Source: Neocallimastix lanati (nom. inval.) (lineage: Eukaryota; Neocallimastigomycota; Neocallimastigomycetes; Neocallimastigales; Neocallimastigaceae). Taken from it: a stretch of 21,004 nucleotides of DNA. The notes below the pieces were generated by a model that saw nothing but the letters and a program-made list of their open reading frames with translations, did no database searches and had not been told where the DNA came from. The DNA lies in NCBI GenBank assembly GCA_016946835.1, contig JACVTC010000518.1, positions 1-21,004 on the forward strand. The letters are read 5' to 3'. Both the position numbers and the translations under genes were made by a program. Positions 1 through 7,895 of this stretch are shown one piece after another. How positions within the stretch are numbered: the stretch's first letter is position 1; each line of letters begins with the position of its first letter.

Positions 1-359
1 ATATATTCTAATATTAAATAGAAATAACACATACAATAATACAAAATAAAGTAATAAATATATCTTTTTAATGTACTCTTTATTTATTATTAATTATTAA
101 TTATTACATCAATTATTATTATTACTCTCTTACATAAATATTATAATTAATTATCTCAAATATACATAATATCTCTTTTTAACTATACTAAAATAAAATA
201 TAAAAATAGCTATTTATGTGAATTAATTTATCATAAGTATATACTTATAAATAAAAGAATTCTCCGTTTAATAATTATTATTCTAAAATTATATATATTA
301 TTCTAAAATTATATATATTATTCTAAAATTATTATTGACCAATAATATTTAAGTATTTC
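1..359. other. AT-rich flank without a gene
   Basis: This stretch is nearly all A/T and contains no credible coding frame or RNA gene. The only structure seen is a short tandem repeat at 281-332. It is the DNA into which element 1 inserted; the last base of the stretch is followed by the target-site copy at 360-364. Confidence 0.7.
281..332. repeat. 20-bp AT-rich tandem repeat, about 2.6 copies
   Basis: The 20-base unit TTCTAAAATTATATATATTA occurs at 281-300 and 301-320. A partial third copy starts at 321. It is a simple-sequence repeat with no visible function. Confidence 0.85.
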
Positions 360-364
360 TTTAA
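360..364. repeat. Target-site duplication of element 1, left copy
   Basis: TTTAA lies directly before the TG start of the left LTR. The same five bases follow the CA end of the right LTR at 6712-6716. Five-base duplications are usual for Ty3/gypsy integrases. Confidence 0.85.
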
Positions 365-1014
365 TGTTAAGTTGGTACTTAGATTAAAGGGTAAACTTGG
401 TTGGAAGCCTTTAATCTAATAACCTTTTGATATTATTTTATTTTTATAAATTGATTTATTCAAATATAAAATATTATTTTATTATTAAACTTTTAATTAA
501 CTATATTTTTATTTAATATGTTTTATTATAAAGTTATCAGATTATTTGTAAATAATAATCTTACAAAGATTTAAAAAAGAATATTTTTAGTTCTTTTATA
601 TTTTGAAAAAACAATATAAAATATTTAATATATATTTAATAAATACTAATTTAAAGATAACAATATAAAAATATAATTTTAATATATAAAGTAATAGAAT
701 AATACATATATAATATAAGATAATAAAAATATATAAAATAATATAATTAATAAAAAAACAATTTTTATAAATAATATTCAACTATATTAATTAATATAAA
801 AAGGGATAATGTTAATTAATATGTAATACAATATTAATCAATTAATATATTAGGGGTTCAATAATGTATAAAAGGGATAATATTAATTAATATGTAATAC
901 AATATTAATTTGGTTATGAACGGTACAAGGATTTAAGGAGTACAAATTATATTTATAATTAAATTGTTATTTTTGTAGTATTAAATATAAATTAATTGTA
1001 TCAAATCCTTGACA
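365..1014 (-). repeat. 3' LTR of element 1
   Basis: This 650-bp repeat matches 6061-6711 almost throughout, with TG...CA ends. It holds two 40-base copies of one sequence at 799-838 and 870-909 (39 of 40 identical), and a perfect 12-bp inverted repeat at 379-390 and 408-419. There are no coding frames of interest. In element orientation the outer (U5) end is at 365 and the U3 start at 1014. Confidence 0.93.
379..419 (-). repeat. 12-bp perfect inverted repeat in U5 of element 1
   Basis: TTAGATTAAAGG pairs with CCTTTAATCTAA across a 17-nt loop. The same hairpin is at 6075-6115 in the 5' LTR, where it would sit in the RNA leader between the self-primer and the primer-binding site. Confidence 0.85.
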
Positions 1015-1017
1015 ACG

Positions 1018-1025
1018 CTCTCTCC
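1018..1025 (-). promoter_or_regulatory. Polypurine tract of element 1
   Basis: Read on the minus strand, GGAGAGAG is followed by CGT and then the TG of the 3' LTR. This is the expected place for the polypurine tract that primes plus-strand DNA synthesis. The call rests on position and composition. Confidence 0.6.
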
Positions 1026-1027
1026 AA

Positions 1028-1155
1028 GAATTCGCATTCCAGGCGAATTCAAGAATACTAATATTTTTTGATATTAGTTTATTCAAAAGAGTACTCAAGA
1101 AGTATTTGAAATTCACTTGAACATAAATGTTCAATTGGCCATGTGAATTTCAAAT
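1028..1155. repeat. Cluster of perfect hairpins in the 3' untranslated region of element 1
   Basis: Several perfect inverted repeats are packed between the end of pol and the polypurine tract. GAATTCGC/GCGAATTC is at 1028-1035 and 1043-1050. ACTAATAT/ATATTAGT is at 1057-1064 and 1071-1078. The palindrome GAGTACTC is at 1089-1096. The 13-bp stem ATTTGAAATTCAC/GTGAATTTCAAAT (1104-1116, 1143-1155) encloses TTGAACAT/ATGTTCAA (1117-1124, 1127-1134). The last two form a 21-bp stem interrupted by an 8-nt bulge on one side. Function is unknown; an RNA structure in the element's 3' end is the simplest reading. Confidence 0.8.
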
Positions 1156-1198
1156 TAGTTGGAGAAATAAATTGTGTTGAATATATATTTTTAAAGAA

Positions 1199-1246
<48 letters not shown>

Positions 1247-1795
1247 ACTATATGAGATCGAGACTGGTTTCCTATTATTATTAATGTATTTAATAAAAAT
1301 ATTTTGGTTTCTTGATTATCTTCAACTTCAGAAGAAGATACCCAATTATAGGAGGAACGATATTTATAACGGATTTTATATTCGTATTGTTTCTTCTTAT
1401 AGTTAGTTCTAAAACCCGCAATTTCAATAATATCCTTAATAGACTCAGGATCTTTATATCGTTTTCTAAACTTTTCAGGCACTGGTGTGAATGGTTCGAG
1501 TTCAGAGACGTGGAAAACATTATGATGCTTAGGAAAGGGTGAATTTTTAAGTTCAATTTCATAATTATTATTATGTAAAACATTGGTTACTTTGTATGGA
1601 CCAAATTTGCATGGAGCTAGTTTTGAGCATGATTCTATATTTAACGAAGGAGGAGCTTGAATCCACACCAAATCGTCAATGTTGTAAGAAGGAGCGGTAA
1701 TTCTTTTTCTATCAGCAGAACGTTTATATAGCTCTTGGGATCGGAGAAGAACTTCTTTAACATGATTAAAACTTTCATAAACTTTTGAACCATTT
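1150..1795 (-). pseudogene. Element 1 pol, 3' fragment: integrase C-terminus with GPY/F module and chromodomain-like tail
   Basis: This frame continues integrase after a one-base frameshift near 1790. It carries the GPY/F module (FGPYKVTNVLHNNNYEIEL) and the usual HNVFHVSELEPF motif. Next comes a segment (YKDPESIKDIIEIAGFR, then YEYKIRYKYRSSYNWVSSSEVE) whose spacing fits a divergent chromodomain; in chromoviruses this domain directs integration to marked chromatin. The last 30 or so codons are altered by the poly-A run and are probably not native. The frame is already open upstream of the first Met (about 1671), which is internal. It cannot be joined to the upstream fragment without a frame change. 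The integrase assignment is sure and the chromodomain likely. Confidence 0.85.
1203..1242. repeat. 40-base T homopolymer
   Basis: Forty consecutive T lie in the last part of the element 1 pol frame. Read on the minus strand they would encode a run of lysines after the chromodomain-like region, so they lie in or just after the true 3' end of the gene. Similar runs occur at 14345, 14605 and 20696. Confidence 0.9.
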
Positions 1796-2084
1796 TATGA
1801 TTAATGTTACAAGTAGGGAGTAGTGTATATTCATCCATGTAAGGATGAAATCCATAGTTGATAAAAAAGGGAGTTTCGTTAGTGGAAGGGTGAATTGAGT
1901 TGTTATAAGCAAATTCAGCAAGTGGAAGAAAATCAACCCAATCATCATGATAGAAAGATCTTGAGAAACAGCGAAGGTATTGTTCGATGAAAGAATTGCA
2001 TCGTTCAACTTGACCTACGGTTTCATGGTGGTCAGTAGTAGCTATTTTCGATTTAATATTTAATAAGAATAGAAATTCTTGCAA
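1641..2084 (-). pseudogene. Element 1 pol fragment: integrase core, catalytic Glu region
   Basis: This frame contains the third catalytic residue of the DDE integrase core in GQVERCNSFIEQYLR, followed by the conserved LPLAEFAYNNSIHPSTNETPF region. The usual H-P-x-T-D-G motif before the Glu is degraded to HHETVG. The frame joins the preceding fragment (2060-3935) only through a one-base shift around 2065-2085. It leaves the correct frame again near 1790, so its last 45 or so codons are out of frame. Integrase cuts and joins the element's cDNA ends to host DNA; split as it is here, no intact enzyme can be made unless the shifts are sequencing errors. Confidence 0.85.
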
Positions 2085-3935
2085 AGTTCACTCGTAAACT
2101 GTGAACCTCTATCCGTAATAATATCATAGGGTAGACCATGGAGCTTATAGATATTATTGATAAAAGCTTTGGCTGTTTGTACGGAATTTGGAATATCTTT
2201 GAAGGGAATAAGGTGTATCATTTTTGAAAATCTATCAACTACAACCATAATCACCGCATTACCTTTGGATGGTGGAAGACCACATAAGAAATCAATTTCG
2301 ATTGATTTCCAAGGTCTTTCTGGAACGTCAAGCGGTTGAAGTAACCCAAATTTTCGGTGCCTAGATTTTTTGTTTCTCATACATGTTTCACACGACTTTA
2401 CAAAATTCTTAACATCATCTTCCATCTTGGGCCACCAAAAGTTTCTTGAGATCAACTCCAAAGTTCTTTTGACACCAAAATGACCCGCAGCAGGTTTCTC
2501 ATGATAACGAGTTAAAATATCTAAACGAAGTTGATCTGGTATGTAAATAAGATTGTTGTATAATATTAAATCATTTTCTAATTTAAACTTATTCATTTTG
2601 CGAAATGGTTTATAAGGGAAACCTTGAGAGACATTATTTTCAGAAAAATATATACGAAGATCCTCAGCAACCTTATCATTCTTTAAGTTTATTTTAATAT
2701 TATTGAGAAGATCGTTAGTTATACTAATTAAACATGGGATTTTACCAATATTCTTACTGTCTAAGATAAACTCAGGTTTATCCTCTATATCTTCCTTTTG
2801 GTAGTCTGGTCTTCTGGATAACGAATCGGGTTTGCCATTCTTTTTACCTTGGCGATAGATAAGTTCAAAGTCGTATTCTTGGAAGAATAGATGCCAACGA
2901 TGTTGACGTTGATTACCTATCTTCCCTCCAAGGGTATATAGAAGATTTCTATGGTCAGTAAAAACTTTAATCTTGAATTTAGCACCTAACAAAAGGTGAC
3001 GCCATGATGAGAAAGCTTCTTTAATTGATAAAAGTTCCTTATCGGTAATCGAATAGTTTATTTCGGCATTGTTAAGACTACGAGAAAAATAAGCAATAGG
3101 ATGAAGCTTATTATCATTATCATACTGGGAAAGAACTGCTCCAATAGCAAAGTTACTAGCATCGCACTCAACAATAAAAGGTTTTGTTAAGTCAGGATGC
3201 ATGAGGAGAGGGGAAGAAGTTAAACGTTTTTTGAGAATTGAGAAGGAGGTATCACAATCTTTAGACCAAACAAATTTCCTTCCTTTCTTGGTTAAAGCAT
3301 GCAAAGGTTTAGCAATAGCAGCAAAATTCCTTACGAATCTTCTATAGTAATTGCAAAGACCAAGAAACCTTTGAACCTCTTTTACGTTTTTTGGAATGGG
3401 CCATTCTTTGATTGATTTGATCTTCTTTGGATCAGTGGACACACCAGAACCAGAAATGATATGTCCAAGGAATTCGACTTCCTCTTTATCGAATTCACAT
3501 TTCGAAAGTTTAGCATATAAATTATTGTCAATAAGCTTTTTGAGAACCTCACGTACAGTTTGATGATGATCATCTAATGAATTAGAATAAATTAGAATGT
3601 CATCTAGGTAGAGTATTACCGATTTCTCTAAGAATGGACGAAGGACAGAGTTAATAAAAGATTGGAAGATTGCAGGTGCATTTTTAAGACCAAATGGCAT
3701 TACTAAATATTCGTAATGTCCATACTTAGTACGGAAAGCTGTTTTATATTCATCGCCTTCCTTTATACGAATTAAATTATATGCGGAGCGCAAGTCCAAT
3801 TTAGTAAAGTACTTGGCTCCTTTGACTCGTTCAATAATGTCGTTGATGAGCGGTAAAGGATAGGAATTTCTAATAGTAACCGCATTTAAACGTTTGTAGT
3901 CAACGCAGAGTCGGAGAGAACCATCACTCTTTTTT
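2060..3935 (-). pseudogene. Element 1 pol fragment: reverse transcriptase, RNase H and integrase N-terminal half
   Basis: The frame is open from about 3935, upstream of the internal Leu codon at 3799. Visible motifs in order are the fingers (SDGSLRLCVDY), motif A (KLDLRSAYN), FGLKNAPAIFQ, the YLDD box at 3599-3610, and the connection region (FLGLCNYYRRFVRNFA). RNase H follows with VECDASNFAIGAVLSQ, TDKELLSI and FTDHRNLLY. Next are the integrase HHCC finger (YHEKPAAGHFG ... CETCMRN), the first catalytic Asp (EIDFLCGLPPSKG) and the second (IITDRGSQF). It makes cDNA from element RNA and degrades the RNA strand. Both ends are frameshifts rather than natural termini. Confidence 0.92.
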
Positions 3936-4806
3936 GAAAGAGAACAGGATAGCCGGCTGGGGAGTGAGATTCTCTAATAAATCCTTTCTTTTCGTTTTCC
4001 TTTATGTAATCTTTTAAAACTTCTGATTCTTCCAATGTAAGCGGGTAGATTGGTCCATAATGTAAAGTAGCACCTGGTTGAAGATTGATCTCACAGTCCG
4101 ATAAACGATGGGGAGGAAGCTTATCTGCTTCCTTTTTACTGAAGACTATTGCAAGGTCTTTATACTGTTCAGGAATACGCTCAATATCAAGTTCTTCAGA
4201 ATCCTCTGATACCTTATTTGAAAGAAAAGAATAGATTAAAAAGTTGTAATTATAGGGTAATCCGTCATAAAAATTAATTGAATTCGCATTTTGTTTAAAA
4301 TTCTTTATAATTCTTGATTTAAATTTTGAGATTTTAAAAGTAGAGTAAAGATAATGATTATCATAACTAAAATGTATTTTATAGTTTTTCATAAATTGAT
4401 TTCCAAGGAGTAAATCCACTGGAATATGTTTTGACACAAGGAATTTTTCTTTAAATTTGATTAAATGAAACGTATTGTTAATTTTGATTTTTAGTTGAAA
4501 ATTTAAAGACACAAATTCATTAATGGAATCTGTATCACCACTAATACCTTTTATATATATTTTATTATTAAGTTTTTGAGGTACAAGATTTAACCGAGAG
4601 ATTAAATTGGTAGAAATAAAATTGCAGTAAGAACCACAATCTAACATTGATTTGGTTTGTAATTTAATGTTTTTGTTCCTTTTGTTTATTGTTGGGATAA
4701 ATGATTTAAACAAAAAGAAAGAATTAGGAAGAGGAGGGTTTAAAGTTGGATAATTATATTGAATAGTTTTAATCGGAGAGGACTTCTTGGGAAGTCCATT
4801 ATCTAG
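3886..4806 (-). pseudogene. Element 1 pol N-terminal part: linker, aspartic protease and RT fingers
   Basis: The frame is open from the slippery site at 4812-4806, so it needs no start codon; the Met at 4713 is a TTG in the sequence. The protease active site reads MLDCGSYCNFI, a D-C-G variant of the usual D-S/T-G. The second conserved protease segment is VDLLLGNQF. The start of RT follows (LPPHRLSDCEINLQPGA, then GFIRESHSPAGYPVLF). After VLF the frame is lost by one base at a six-A run near 3930-3935, exactly where the family reads a Lys-Lys-x-Asp-Gly motif. The protease would cut the Gag-Pol polyprotein. Frame and homology are clear. Whether the shift is real or a run-length error is open. 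Confidence 0.9.
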
Positions 4807-4812
4807 TTTTTT
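4780..4812 (-). promoter_or_regulatory. -1 ribosomal frameshift signal between gag and pol of element 1
   Basis: On the minus strand gag ends TCA AAA AAC TAG. The heptamer A AAA AAC (4812-4806) is in the correct X XXY YYZ phase. The pol frame is the -1 frame and is open across it. An 8-nt spacer (4805-4798) is followed by a perfect 7-bp hairpin, GGACTTC, loop CCAA, GAAGTCC (4797-4780). These are the three parts of a canonical -1 frameshift signal, as in retroviral gag-pro junctions. Confidence 0.85.
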
Positions 4813-6026
4813 GAGTTAATTTTTTGGACTTCGGTAACATAATTTTCTCGGTTGTTGTAACTGGAATTAACCTTAGATTTATTATTATGGAAGTTATTAT
4901 TTTTACTATGATTGTAATAATTGTTATTCTTCTTATTCTTGTTTTCACTATTGGGATAAGAATGAGAGTTCTTTCTCTTATAATTTTTATTGCTGGTTAA
5001 TTGATTTATCTTTAATTTAGTTTCTTGAGAAGATTCAAACAATATGCACTTTGTTGTAATTTCTTCTATTTTCTCTGGAAACTTCTCCATTTTATTAATT
5101 TCTTCTTTAAATTTTGGATGAAGACCATTATAGAAAAATAATACTAATGGTTCTTCAGGCCAACCAAGATCAGCTGTTAGTTTACGGAAAGAATCGATAT
5201 AGTCCTTAATATTACCATGAGAATGTTTAAGATTTATTAAATTAATTTTCTTTAACTTTTTGCTGACAACATCAGGAAAAGCTTCTTTTAATTCATTAAG
5301 AAGAGCCTCTAGGGAAGCAGGAGGACTACTGGAATATTTTGTTTGGTACCAACTTCTAGCAGCTTCTCTTAATCTTGATTGCACAAAGTTGATTTTCGAA
5401 TCTTCAGGCCAAGACTTACATGGATAGGTTTTAAATGTGTCCCCACACAGTTGACAGAAAAGTTCGGTTTCAGAAATATCACCTGAAAACAAACCTGGAT
5501 CGGGAACTTGAGGAATATTAATAGGGTAAGCAGATTGCATGATAACATCATGATCATTGTCATATCTTGTAGTAGTTGAGATATTATCATCGAAAACAGA
5601 ATGGAGGTTTACCGTAGGATTTCCAGATGTCAACGGTATCGACGAGGTAGCACCAGAAGAAGTATTTTCTACTTGAGTTTTATTACATAATTCATGCTTA
5701 AAATAGAGGGTAGCCTTCTTCAAAGATTCTAAAGAGGCCAATATTTCATTATTCATTTTATCATAAGCTCCGAATTGTTTCATTACCTCTTGATGGTAAT
5801 TTTGTAAGTCTTCTTTGGAAACGAAGTTTTCATTCACCCCAGAAACTATACTATTACAAGCTTGTGAGGTATCATTTCTTAACTGTTGAACACCTTCTGC
5901 TAAGGTGGTACAAGCTTGGGTGGCTTCGGATCGCAATTGTTGTACTGAGTCTTCTTTATTCATATCCATTTCTTCATCCGATCTAGCTGAATACATTCCC
6001 GAGCGTCTTAGGCCAATTTTAGGCAT
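4803..6026 (-). CDS. gag: Element 1 Gag polyprotein
   Basis: This 407-residue protein forms the virus-like particle that packages the element RNA. Residues 28-45 and 46-63 are two copies of an 18-residue motif (VQQLRSEATQACTTLAEG and VQQLRNDTSQACNSIVSG), in a region likely to form a coiled coil. The capsid homology region runs from about 172 to 330 and includes the FSGD, ARSWYQ and LGWPEEPLV motifs of the Retrotrans_gag family. The tail is rich in Asn and Lys and has no CCHC zinc knuckle; the basic tail may bind RNA instead. The first ATG lies 25 nt after the primer-binding site. The stop TAG is part of the frameshift signal that leads into pol. The frame is intact. Confidence 0.92.
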   Translation of the reverse strand: MPKIGLRRSGMYSARSDEEMDMNKEDSVQQLRSEATQACTTLAEGVQQLRNDTSQACNSIVSGVNENFVSKEDLQNYHQEVMKQFGAYDKMNNEILASLESLKKATLYFKHELCNKTQVENTSSGATSSIPLTSGNPTVNLHSVFDDNISTTTRYDNDHDVIMQSAYPINIPQVPDPGLFSGDISETELFCQLCGDTFKTYPCKSWPEDSKINFVQSRLREAARSWYQTKYSSSPPASLEALLNELKEAFPDVVSKKLKKINLINLKHSHGNIKDYIDSFRKLTADLGWPEEPLVLFFYNGLHPKFKEEINKMEKFPEKIEEITTKCILFESSQETKLKINQLTSNKNYKRKNSHSYPNSENKNKKNNNYYNHSKNNNFHNNKSKVNSSYNNRENYVTEVQKINSKN

Positions 6027-6050
6027 TCCAAGGAAGTTTCTAAAATAGCG

Positions 6051-6061
6051 GTAAGATTATT
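6051..6061 (-). promoter_or_regulatory. Self-complementary primer-binding site of element 1
   Basis: On the minus strand, AATAATCTTAC starts with the last base of the 5' LTR and runs inward. It is the exact complement of GTAAGATTATT at 6260-6250 inside the LTR. No tRNA-type TGG start is present here. This matches the self-priming arrangement known from Tf1, where 11 bases of the transcript's own 5' end prime reverse transcription. Confidence 0.7.
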
Positions 6062-6074
6062 GTTAAGTTGGTAC

Positions 6075-6115
6075 TTAGATTAAAGGGTAAACTTGGTTGG
6101 AAGCCTTTAATCTAA
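6075..6115 (-). repeat. U5 hairpin next to the primer-binding site of element 1
   Basis: A perfect 12-bp inverted repeat (6075-6086 and 6104-6115) lies 14 nt from the LTR edge. In the genomic RNA it would lie between the self-primer and its target, where the U5-IR stem of retroviruses and Tf1 is found. Confidence 0.75.
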
Positions 6116-6249
6116 TAACCTTTTGATATTATTTTATTTTTATAAATTGATTTATTCAAATATAAAATATTATTTTATTATTAAACTTTTAATTAACTAT
6201 ATTTTTATTTAATATGTTTTATTATAAAGTTATCAGATTATTTGTAAAT

Positions 6250-6297
6250 AATAATCTTACAAAGATTTAAAAAAGAATATTTTTTAGTTCTTTTATA
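6250..6297 (-). promoter_or_regulatory. Element 1 promoter: TATA box, transcript start and self-primer
   Basis: On the minus strand TATAAAA (6297-6291) lies 37 nt before G6260. The complementarity to the primer-binding site begins exactly at that G (GTAAGATTATT, 6260-6250) and does not extend further upstream. This is expected if 6260 is the first base of the RNA. Position and complementarity are seen; the start site is inferred. Confidence 0.6.
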
Positions 6298-6711
6298 TTT
6301 TGAAAAACAATATAAAATATTTAATAATATATTTTAATAAATACTAATTTAAAGATAACAATATAAAATATAATTTTAATATATAAAGTAATAGAATAAT
6401 ACATATATAATATAAGATAATAAAAATATATAAAATAATATAATTAATAAAAAACAATTTTTATAAATAATATTCAACTATATTAATTAATATAAAAAGG
6501 GATAATGTTAATTAATATGTAATACAATATTAATCAATTAATATATTAGGGGTTCAATAATGTATAAAAGGGATAATATTAATTAATATGTAATACAATA
6601 TTAATTTGGTTATGAACGGTACAAGGATTTAAGGAGTACAAATTATATTTATAATTAAATTGTTATTTTTGTAGTATTAAATATAAATTAATTTGTATCA
6701 AATCCTTGACA

Positions 6712-6716
6712 TTTAA
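6712..6716. repeat. Target-site duplication of element 1, right copy
   Basis: TTTAA directly follows the CA end of the right LTR and matches 360-364. Confidence 0.85.
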
Positions 6717-6768
6717 CCTAAAGAATCTGCCTAAATACCATTTTTATAGTGGTCACGTATCATATATA

Positions 6769-6985
6769 TGTAATGAAACCTATTAGTCTAGTGGTTAATA
6801 GTTGGAGCTCAGTACAAGATGTCACTGTTCGACTCCATCTATTACACTTTTTGTTTATTGAAAATATTATTTTGTTAAATTTTATTATAAATTATTTTAC
6901 CAATCAAATTATTTGGTTTGATTTTATTTTGATATAAAAACATGTAGTTTAAAATTAGTTTAATAATTTCGAGGTTTCATTAACA
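6769..6985 (+). repeat. Degenerate tRNA-like unit framed by inverted repeats (SINE- or MITE-like)
   Basis: TAGTCTAGTGG at 6784-6794 fits the A box of a tRNA gene. TGTTCGACTCC at 6826-6836 fits the B box, 42 nt further on. Five T follow at 6848-6852, a possible RNA polymerase III stop. The T-arm and acceptor stem do not pair, so a working tRNA is unlikely. The unit starts TGTAATGAAACCT and ends AGGTTTCATTAACA, an inverted pair with one gapped base (10 bp perfect: 6772-6781 and 6972-6981). No duplication of the flanks was found. It may be a tRNA-derived short element or an old tRNA remnant. Confidence 0.4.
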
Positions 6986-6992
6986 TTAAACA

Positions 6993-6993
<1 letters not shown>

Positions 6994-7024
<31 letters not shown>

Positions 7025-7027
7025 ATA
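6994..7027. repeat. AAAT microsatellite
   Basis: About eight tandem AAAT units. It is a simple-sequence repeat with no sign of function. Confidence 0.85.
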
Positions 7028-7460
7028 TCTTGATAAAATAAATGATTTGTTAAATAATATTTTAATATTTAAAGTGTTTTTCAATATTTTACATTTATTT
7101 GTTTATTTAAGTTAATACACCAACCTTGTGATTAACCAAATTCGTTACAATATATATAAATATATATATATAAATAAATAATAATATTTTAATATGAATA
7201 ATATATAAAAAATAAAAACTATTATATTAATTATATATACTTTAATAATTATAAACTTTAATAATTTAAAATAAGAAGTATAATTTAATATTTAAGTAAT
7301 ATATATTAAGAAATATAAATAATATATACAAAATATAATAATATAAAATATATAATAATATAAATTATTATAAATAATAAGATATAAATTTAATATCTGA
7401 ATATACAAATATTCAAATATACAAATATGTTGTTACACATATTTGTTTTATATCAGAAAT
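7028..7460. other. AT-rich spacer without a gene
   Basis: Near-pure A/T sequence with many short TATA-type repeats. No coding frame or RNA gene is seen. Confidence 0.6.
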
Positions 7461-7725
7461 TTCCCTGCTAGATTTTTTTTTATTTTTTATAGACTGAAGA
7501 CTTTGGTCTTCCCCATATAGTAATATGGGTGTATGATAAACTGTCATACCAGTACGGCGTCGGCGCTCTCAACTCCCCATAAGCAAAGAAACTCCATATA
7601 GAAGCACCCTACGCGATCCTCGAGGGAAAGCAGAGCCAACTATAGGTGGCGTCCTTGCCATCCCAGAGGAGCTGGACATAGTAAAACTTCCCCGCTAGAA
7701 TTGAACTTAATTTCGCAAGAAATTA
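7461..7725. repeat. G+C-richer island of consecutive hairpins
   Basis: Three perfect hairpins follow each other: GAAGAC/GTCTTC (7496-7511, loop TTTG), CCCATAT/ATATGGG (7512-7529, loop AGTA) and GTATGA/TCATAC (7531-7549). The first two abut directly. After about 150 bases of unusually high G+C comes TAATTTC/GAAATTA with a GCAA tetraloop (7708-7725). The G+C-rich part is framed by a near-direct repeat, TTCCCTGCTAGAT (7461-7473) and TTCCCCGCTAGAA (7688-7700). No coding frame, tRNA fold or hammerhead core was found. It may be a structured RNA of the downstream end of element 3 or a separate small insertion. Confidence 0.6.
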
Positions 7726-7895
7726 GTAAAATTAAATTTAAAATAATTTAGATTAAAAATATTTATATTAATTTATATTAAATTTAATAAAAAAAAAATG
7801 AAAATTTTGAAAATTTTTATAATAAAATTTTAATAATAATTTTTTTTATAAAAAAAAAAATAAATTAAAGATTTTTGAAATTTCAATTTGAAATT

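Larger units (their letters stand above)
365..6711 (-). mobile_element. Element 1: complete Ty3/gypsy chromovirus-like retrotransposon
   Basis: The two direct repeats (365-1014 and 6061-6711) begin TG and end CA. They enclose gag, protease, reverse transcriptase, RNase H, integrase and a chromodomain-like tail, all on the minus strand, and are flanked by the 5-bp duplication TTTAA. The LTRs differ at only a few places, mostly lengths of A or T runs, so the insertion looks recent. Gag is open, but pol has three one-base frameshifts near 3930, 2080 and 1790. Either the copy is dead or these are run-length sequencing errors. The gene order protease-RT-RNase H-integrase fixes it as Ty3/gypsy rather than Ty1/copia. 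Confidence 0.95.
6061..6711 (-). repeat. 5' LTR of element 1
   Basis: This 651-bp LTR is the partner of 365-1014, with TG...CA ends. In element orientation it holds a TATA-like box (6297-6291), the likely transcript start (6260), a 12-bp inverted repeat (6115-6075) and the junction with the primer-binding site. Two 40-base internal repeats are also present, as in the other LTR. Confidence 0.93.

Noticed and set aside
596-781. 61-codon minus-strand frame
   Set aside because: It lies in the AT-rich LTR, is made of Ile/Tyr/Phe-type codons only, and is a composition artefact.
1203-1242. Poly-T run as a retroposed poly-A tail
   Set aside because: It lies inside a complete LTR element, has no flanking duplication, and similar runs occur in plain spacer.
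1312-1542. Plus-strand frame of 76 codons, and similar short frames at 2157, 9022, 16496 and 17309
   Set aside because: They are shadows of the pol frames on the other strand or in another frame, with no recognisable protein features.
6769-6846. Functional tRNA gene
   Set aside because: The A and B boxes fit, but the T-arm, anticodon arm and acceptor do not pair in a consistent cloverleaf.
7490-7725. Hammerhead or HDV-like ribozyme in the hairpin island
   Set aside because: No CTGATGA...GAAA core on either strand and no convincing nested pseudoknot were found by eye.
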